From contig NZ_JAMZEL010000004.1 in assembly GCF_024158025.1 (NCBI RefSeq), positions 186,001-250,000 on the forward strand: a stretch of 64,000 bases of DNA. Direction: 5' to 3'. Origin of the DNA: Runella salmonicolor. GTDB lineage: Bacteria; Bacteroidota; Bacteroidia; Cytophagales; Spirosomataceae. The position numbers and the translations under genes were made by a program. The notes beneath the pieces are model-generated. The model saw only the letters and a program-made list of their open reading frames with translations, did no database searches and was not told the origin of the DNA. Shown here piece by piece: positions 59,152 to 64,000 of this stretch (position 1 is its first letter; each line of letters begins with the position of its first letter).

Positions 59152-62115
59152 CTACTTATTTAATAATTCATCAAAAGTAAGTGAAACATAGTACATCGAA
59201 CCAACAACCGGATTTCCCCAGCCTGTGCGGTATTGGGTTCCCAAGAGATTAGTGCCGCCAAGTTTGAGGATAGATTTAATACCAGAAATTTTCTTACTCA
59301 CTTGGGCGTCTAAAGTACCAAAAGCGGGTATGGTAAGTTGATTGTTGTTCTGAGGCAGTCTGGCCAAGGCGGGTTGGAGAAGATCTAACCAATCAAATGC
59401 CGCCTGATGGCGCCACACCACATTGAAGCCCCAACCTGAGTTGCCTAAATTACGATTTCCAAAAGTTATATTGTGACGATATTTTGGGGTGTTGTATCCC
59501 ACTTGAAAACCGTCATCAAGCACGTTGCGATTTTTCTCGCCACTAAACATCTTTACTCCGCCGGCATCAAGGGTGTTATTAGATAGGTTAAAGCCTAAAG
59601 TAAAGTTTTTGGGTAATAAATAATCAAAGCCTAAACCGAAACCTTGCGTCTTAATATCTCCGTTATAATTTGTTGACATTGATATTACTTGCGGAATAGC
59701 CGCATTTCTGAGTAGTACCCCACCAATGTAATTTTTCATCGTAGTGTTGTAATAATAAACATCTACCAACAATTTTTTGGCAATCATTCCTTTGTATCCC
59801 ACTTCAAAACTCAAAGCGCGTTCAGGTTTGAATTCTGGGAAACTCCATGCCTGACCAGTAGCAATGTTGACAGAGCCACCGCCCTCCCGAAGTTTATAGT
59901 TGTCCCAGAGCGCAGGCAACCCACCAATCAATAAAGATACGGGCGTATTAAGATTGATGTATTGGTTTTGGTTGGTCGGAATTCGGAAACCTGTTTGGTA
60001 AGAAGCCCGGATGTTGTGGTTTTTATTGACAGTGTAAACCGCCGAGATACGCGGACTCCATTGGCCAGCAAAGTTTTCGTTTTTATCATAACGAACAGAA
60101 CCCGTCAACTTAAATACATCATTGAAATTTTTACTCACTTGAGTATACCCTCCAAATTCGTTAATGCTGAACTCGCTCCCATCTGATTTTTTCAAAAATA
60201 GTGTACCATTAGAATTCAATGCATATTTTCGGTAATTTCCCCCTACAATAATTTCAACTACTTTAGGATCAATTACTTCATTGAAATTATACATGGCTTC
60301 GGCGTGGTACAACCGGGTACGATCTACAAATAAGGCTCCGCTTGGAATGGCATTGGCTTTTACCTGAGCCGCAATTTGGTCGAAGCGCGGATCTCCCGGC
60401 AGAACACGGCCTTGGTCTGCCACGCCGCGAGCTGCGGTATGCAAGGCGCCAGCGTTTGAATTAACTGTGCCTAAGGCAGTAGCATAGGCAGCTTGTGGGG
60501 TTTGTCCAGCCCTCAATGCTGCCTGAAAAGCAGGTACAAAAGTTTGGAATGCACCACCAGCATACGTAAGGGCATATTGTGGATACCACCCTTGCGCCAA
60601 GCCGGCCAAACCCGCTGACGCCGGTGGTACACTTGGTTTCCACGCTTCATTGATGTAGGTGCCGAGCAAACCAGCGGCATAGGTATCTCCCGAGTTTTCG
60701 GCGGTCATGTAGCCGCGAACAAAGAAATTAGAGCCTCTCAATTCGGCTTTATACAATCCCATGGTAAAATTCTTGAGCTGATAACGGTCTGAAGAAGTAT
60801 ATACTGTTGACCCCGCTCCCCAGTTGGCCTGAACGATGGCTTCTACTTTATCGTTAATACGATAGTGTAATGCACCATTTAATTTCAAACTTTTTGTGGT
60901 ATAGTTCACTAAATCAAACTCATTGTAGCCTGTACGCGATACGGCTACATTAGGAAGCAAAATATCGTTTATCAACTGCGTGCTTGGAATACCCGTAGCA
61001 GTAGAAAACTGATTAATACCGCCAACCAGTTGAGCCAATGGAGCGCTGATAGCGTTTAATTGAGCAAGTGGTACCCCAAGTAACTGGCCGAATGTGCCAC
61101 GCAAGCTCGCTAAGCCAGCCCCGCTCGAATTCTCATCTCCATAAACGTTTATGCCGTCATACCCAGGATTACTGCGAGTTCCGTTATCAGGGGTAGTTCC
61201 TCGAAAACTTTGGTCGCGATAATCATTCACTTGCCAATCTTGAGCAGTGATGTAGCCAACATTGAGTTTGAAGGCGAATTTATTATTGAAGGCTTTGGCA
61301 TACCGAAAAGCTACATCATAAAAAGGCGTAGTTTTGGTGGAGCGATTATCGGCGCTCATCAAGCCCAATTTTGTGTAAGCACTTACTCCTTGATAAAGAA
61401 ATGGATTTTTACTGTTCATCAATAACAATCCATTGATGGCATTGGGGCCATACAAAGCAGAAGCAGATCCAGGAAGAAGCTCAACACTTTCTAAATCAAG
61501 TTCGGAAATTCCAACTATGTTGCCTACGGCAAAGTTGAGCCCCGGAGCCTGATTGTCTATTCCGTCAATCATTTGTACCACACGTGTATTGCCATTTCCT
61601 GAAAATCCACGCGTATTGACAGAACTAAACATCAACGATTGAGTGCTCACTTCTACCCCTTTTAGGTTACGAATAGCATCATAAAAGTTAGCTGCTGGGG
61701 TTTCACGGACGTTACGAATGTCCATTTTCTCAATACTCACGGGCGATTTCAAAACGCTTTCCTCAACCCGAGAAGCCGATACAACTACTTCCTGACCAAT
61801 CAATGCCTGCTCTTTGAGGACAATTTTGAGATCCGTGCGATCGCCGTTAATCTGTACTTCTTGGGTTTCAAACCCAACAGAGGTGACGACCAAAATAAAA
61901 GGTGCGGGGGTATTGGTAGTCAATGAAAAATTACCTTTTGCGTCCGAAATGGTTCCCACCACTTTTCCTTTCACTTGAATGCTCACTCCCACCAATCCAT
62001 CACGCGTTGTTGCATCCGTTACATTTCCGGCGACTTTTGTTTGAGCCAACACTATGCCTGCGCTCATTAACCATGCCATTGAATAGAGTATGGCATTTCT
62101 TAAAATTTTATCCAT
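59152..62115 (-). CDS. TonB-dependent receptor with carboxypeptidase-regulatory-like domain
   Basis: This 987-residue outer-membrane receptor has a signal peptide (about 1-24, IVLAQ), a carboxypeptidase-D regulatory-like domain (about 25-110: VAGNVTDATTRDGLVGVSIQV and VLKEQALIGQEVVVSASR), a plug domain (about 120-230: FYDAIRNLKGVEVSTQS, VQMIDGIDNQAPG, VELLPGSASALYGPNAINGLL) and a C-terminal barrel ending in YYVSLTFDELLNK. It lacks a SusD partner nearby, unlike SusC-type transporters, so the substrate is not a typical glycan pair; iron complexes, vitamins or peptides are all possible. It is convergent with the beta-helix gene and divergent from the DUF3089 gene. Confidence 0.92.
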   Translation of the reverse strand: MDKILRNAILYSMAWLMSAGIVLAQTKVAGNVTDATTRDGLVGVSIQVKGKVVGTISDAKGNFSLTTNTPAPFILVVTSVGFETQEVQINGDRTDLKIVLKEQALIGQEVVVSASRVEESVLKSPVSIEKMDIRNVRETPAANFYDAIRNLKGVEVSTQSLMFSSVNTRGFSGNGNTRVVQMIDGIDNQAPGLNFAVGNIVGISELDLESVELLPGSASALYGPNAINGLLLMNSKNPFLYQGVSAYTKLGLMSADNRSTKTTPFYDVAFRYAKAFNNKFAFKLNVGYITAQDWQVNDYRDQSFRGTTPDNGTRSNPGYDGINVYGDENSSGAGLASLRGTFGQLLGVPLAQLNAISAPLAQLVGGINQFSTATGIPSTQLINDILLPNVAVSRTGYNEFDLVNYTTKSLKLNGALHYRINDKVEAIVQANWGAGSTVYTSSDRYQLKNFTMGLYKAELRGSNFFVRGYMTAENSGDTYAAGLLGTYINEAWKPSVPPASAGLAGLAQGWYPQYALTYAGGAFQTFVPAFQAALRAGQTPQAAYATALGTVNSNAGALHTAARGVADQGRVLPGDPRFDQIAAQVKANAIPSGALFVDRTRLYHAEAMYNFNEVIDPKVVEIIVGGNYRKYALNSNGTLFLKKSDGSEFSINEFGGYTQVSKNFNDVFKLTGSVRYDKNENFAGQWSPRISAVYTVNKNHNIRASYQTGFRIPTNQNQYINLNTPVSLLIGGLPALWDNYKLREGGGSVNIATGQAWSFPEFKPERALSFEVGYKGMIAKKLLVDVYYYNTTMKNYIGGVLLRNAAIPQVISMSTNYNGDIKTQGFGLGFDYLLPKNFTLGFNLSNNTLDAGGVKMFSGEKNRNVLDDGFQVGYNTPKYRHNITFGNRNLGNSGWGFNVVWRHQAAFDWLDLLQPALARLPQNNNQLTIPAFGTLDAQVSKKISGIKSILKLGGTNLLGTQYRTGWGNPVVGSMYYVSLTFDELLNK

Positions 62116-62125
62116 AGGTTTAAAG

Positions 62126-62157
62126 TTGTTTTTGGGTGTAACTCATTCGTAATTTTG
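62126..62157 (+). promoter_or_regulatory. Candidate promoter for the DUF3089 gene
   Basis: TTG (62126-62128) is followed after 21 bases by TAATTTTG (62150-62157), fitting TTG-N19-21-TAnnTTTG. The predicted start is about 90 bases before the ATG at 62255. It lies in the divergent spacer with the TonB receptor gene. Confidence 0.45.
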
Positions 62158-62254
62158 TGTAATATTCGTTCTTTTGAAAATAGGTTACAATTTTTTCTTC
62201 CTATATTCATAAAAAAAATTGTTATGCACGCATAATTGTTAGAAAAGTACAATA

Positions 62255-63322
62255 ATGAACCAACTAAAATCTCTTCCATCGGTACTTTTTTCAGTCCTTT
62301 TAGTGATTGTAACCGGGTGTTCAAAATCAGTGACGTTACAAAGTCAATACATTTTAGAGAATGCTCCCGCCGCTCCCGATTATGCCAAATCACTCTACTG
62401 GGCGGCACTGCCCACGGTAAAAGATGCCGCCGATAGTGTGCCTCTGAAGTCAGGCCTGAAAGATGGGCAGGCGGTGGCCAAAGCAGATGTTTTTTTTATT
62501 CACCCTACAATCTATACGCAGCAACCAACCATCGGCGCTTTTGAGTGGAATGCCGATGTAAATGATGCGGCGTTGAATCAAAAGGTGGACAACTCCACCA
62601 TTCTCAATCAGGCTTCGGTCTTCAATGGTTCTTGCAAAGTGTACGCGCCCCGTTATCGTCAGGCGCATTACTACAGCTTTGTGACGCAAAACCAACTGGA
62701 AAAACAAAAAGCAATGGACTTGGCGTACGCTGATGTGAAAGCGGCGTTTGAGTATTATTTACAAAATTTTCATCAGGGCCGTCCCATCGTCATTGCTTCG
62801 CACAGCCAAGGAACGGCCCATGCCAAACGCTTGCTGAAGGATTTTTTTGATGAAAAACCGCTCCGACAAAAACTGGTGTTTGCCTATTTGGTAGGAGACA
62901 TCACGGGGGTGCCTGCCCAGCCCGATGAATTTAAAACCATTAAACCAGCAAAGACTCCCGAAGAAGTAGGTGGTTTTGCCTCGTGGCACACGTATTTGCG
63001 CGGCTTTTTTCCCGACAAGTACGTTCCCAATCACTTTTCTACTGCGGCTTGCACCAATCCGCTGACGTGGCGTTTAACCGAAGAATATGCTTCTCAAAGC
63101 CTGAACAAAGGTGGTGTGGGCCTAAAGTTTACGTTTGTGCCACAATTGGCTGATGCGCAGGTTCACCAAGGGCTCTTGTGGATTAATAAACCCTACGTAA
63201 AAGGGAGGTCTTTGATACGGAATAAAGTTTGGCATTCGGCCGACATAAACCTTTTTTGGCAAAGTATCCGGGAAAATGTAGCTTTACGAGTTGAAAACTA
63301 TATCCAACAAGAGCAAAAATAA
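62255..63322 (+). CDS. DUF3089 family lipoprotein (alpha/beta-hydrolase-like)
   Basis: This 355-residue lipoprotein (lipobox VTGC, Cys22) matches DUF3089: the early ADVFFIHPTIYTQ motif, RYRQAHYYSF, and a nucleophile-like elbow SHSQGTAHAKRLLKDF. The C-terminal part has LLWINKPYVKGRSLIRNKVWHSADINLFW. The fold suggests an alpha/beta hydrolase with Ser in the SHSQG elbow; the substrate is unknown. It is located in the envelope by its lipobox. No operon partner lies immediately downstream; the next gene starts 88 bases later and belongs to nucleotide-sugar synthesis. Confidence 0.88.
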   Translation: MNQLKSLPSVLFSVLLVIVTGCSKSVTLQSQYILENAPAAPDYAKSLYWAALPTVKDAADSVPLKSGLKDGQAVAKADVFFIHPTIYTQQPTIGAFEWNADVNDAALNQKVDNSTILNQASVFNGSCKVYAPRYRQAHYYSFVTQNQLEKQKAMDLAYADVKAAFEYYLQNFHQGRPIVIASHSQGTAHAKRLLKDFFDEKPLRQKLVFAYLVGDITGVPAQPDEFKTIKPAKTPEEVGGFASWHTYLRGFFPDKYVPNHFSTAACTNPLTWRLTEEYASQSLNKGGVGLKFTFVPQLADAQVHQGLLWINKPYVKGRSLIRNKVWHSADINLFWQSIRENVALRVENYIQQEQK

Positions 63323-63410
63323 ACCAGAAAATGTAACGTAAAAGGGGATTTATCGTCTGAATACAGTACTTTTCCTGTCAATTATTAACGCTTCACATCA
63401 CTCATCGCTT

Positions 63411-64000
63411 ATGAATCACAATTTTGTAATTATCATGGCAGGTGGCGCTGGAACACGGTTCTGGCCTTTCAGCCGAAACAACAACCCCAAGCAGTTTCAT
63501 GATGTATTGGGAACTGGAAAAACACTGCTTCAACAAACCGTAAGTCGTTTTGAAGGGGTTTGCCCTCCCGAAAACATCTACATCGTGACCAGTGCCGAAT
63601 ACTATGATTTAATTAAAAAACAAGTTCCATTCCTGACAGACGACCAAATCTTGTTAGAGCCTAATCGCCGCAATACCGCCCCGTGTATTGCGTATGCGTG
63701 TTATAAGATTGCCAAAAAAGACCCTCAGGCAAGGGTGGTGGTGGCTCCTTCCGACCATATTATTCTGAAAGAAGAAATATTTCGTGAAAAAATTCTGTTT
63801 GCACTTGAGGCGGCTGGAAAAGAAGAAATTCTGATTACGCTCGGCATTCAACCCACTCGTCCCGATACGGGCTATGGCTACATTCAGTTCATACCTTCCG
63901 AAAGTGAGACCAAAAAAGTAAAAACGTTTACCGAAAAACCCCAGTTGGAAATTGCGGTTAAATTTCTGGAAAGTGGTGATTTTGTCTGGAATGCAGGGAT
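63411..64000 (+). CDS. Mannose-1-phosphate guanylyltransferase, 5' part (runs off the right edge)
   Basis: The window holds the first 196 codons of a nucleotidyltransferase. The signature MAGGAGTRFWPFSRNNNPKQF lies near the start, then EPNRRNTAPCIAYACYKIAK, VVAPSDHIIL and PTRPDTGYGYIQF with KTFTEKP. These motifs match GDP-mannose pyrophosphorylases (ManC-type): mannose-1-phosphate plus GTP gives GDP-mannose for surface glycans. The rest, including any C-terminal isomerase domain, is outside the window, so type I and type II cannot be separated. ATG 63411 is chosen because the motif starts nine residues later. Confidence 0.88.
   Translation, partial: MNHNFVIIMAGGAGTRFWPFSRNNNPKQFHDVLGTGKTLLQQTVSRFEGVCPPENIYIVTSAEYYDLIKKQVPFLTDDQILLEPNRRNTAPCIAYACYKIAKKDPQARVVVAPSDHIILKEEIFREKILFALEAAGKEEILITLGIQPTRPDTGYGYIQFIPSESETKKVKTFTEKPQLEIAVKFLESGDFVWNAG

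Noticed and set aside
1..64000. CRISPR arrays, tRNA or rRNA genes, prophage genes, insertion-sequence transposases
   Set aside because: No regularly spaced short repeats, cloverleaf sequences, rRNA stretches or transposase-like proteins were recognised in either strand.

Overview
The window looks like a chromosome segment of a Bacteroidota bacterium, most likely Cytophagales (Spirosomataceae/Runella-like). The support is TonB-dependent barrels with carboxypeptidase-regulatory-like domains, a GLPGLI-family protein, LytTR regulators, a GT3-type glycogen synthase, a DUF3089 lipoprotein, large modular secreted proteins, and at least one TTG-N20-TAnnTTTG promoter. The genus is an inference. I found no rRNA, tRNA, CRISPR array, phage or transposase gene.

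Layout. 1-3146 (-): 5' part of a large modular secreted protein that runs off the left edge. 3295-5481 (-): cupin_5 protein, methionine aminopeptidase and a class IV aminotransferase. 5630-11958 (+): outer-membrane barrel, GLPGLI protein and an RprX/RprY-like two-component pair, apparently one operon. 12456-16756: GT3 glycogen synthase, an MBL-fold hydrolase on the other strand, and a DUF5009-like membrane protein. 16959-23310 (+): sulfur block (TauE/SafE exporter, metZ, cysH, cysD, cysN), interrupted between metZ and cysH by an AT-rich orphan ORF and a DUF559 endonuclease-like gene enclosed by hairpin repeats. 23494-29141: rhamnogalacturonan cluster (GH105, PL11, GH105) with a convergent GntR regulator. 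29437-45170: housekeeping and envelope genes (LytTR regulator, DsbD-like, LptF/G-like, M1 peptidase, phosphotransferase, TolC, amidohydrolase, K+ channel, glycosyltransferase, RsmB/F methyltransferase). 45292-54096: a glycosyltransferase, then two paralogous giant secreted metallophosphoesterases (-) with tandem N-terminal modules and a LytTR-only gene between them. 54412-59074 (+): a 29-residue membrane microprotein, an SGNH-like lipoprotein, an M91-like metalloprotease, two small envelope proteins and a beta-helix lipoprotein. 59152-62115 (-): a TonB-dependent receptor. 62255-64000 (+): a DUF3089 lipoprotein and the start of a mannose-1-phosphate guanylyltransferase.

Most notable signals: (1) the DUF559 gene at 19790-20176, bounded by three copies of a repeat whose outer sequence is constant but whose inner hairpin changes on both arms so that pairing is kept; the last copy supplies the gene's stop codon. 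(2) A second intergenic palindromic family beginning GTAGGGGC, also with paired stem changes, which supplies the TAG stop of two genes. (3) Five ~200-residue units with a strict two-cysteine rhythm in the left-edge protein. (4) A metalloprotease-centred accessory cluster. (5) Two near-55-bp palindromic bidirectional terminators.
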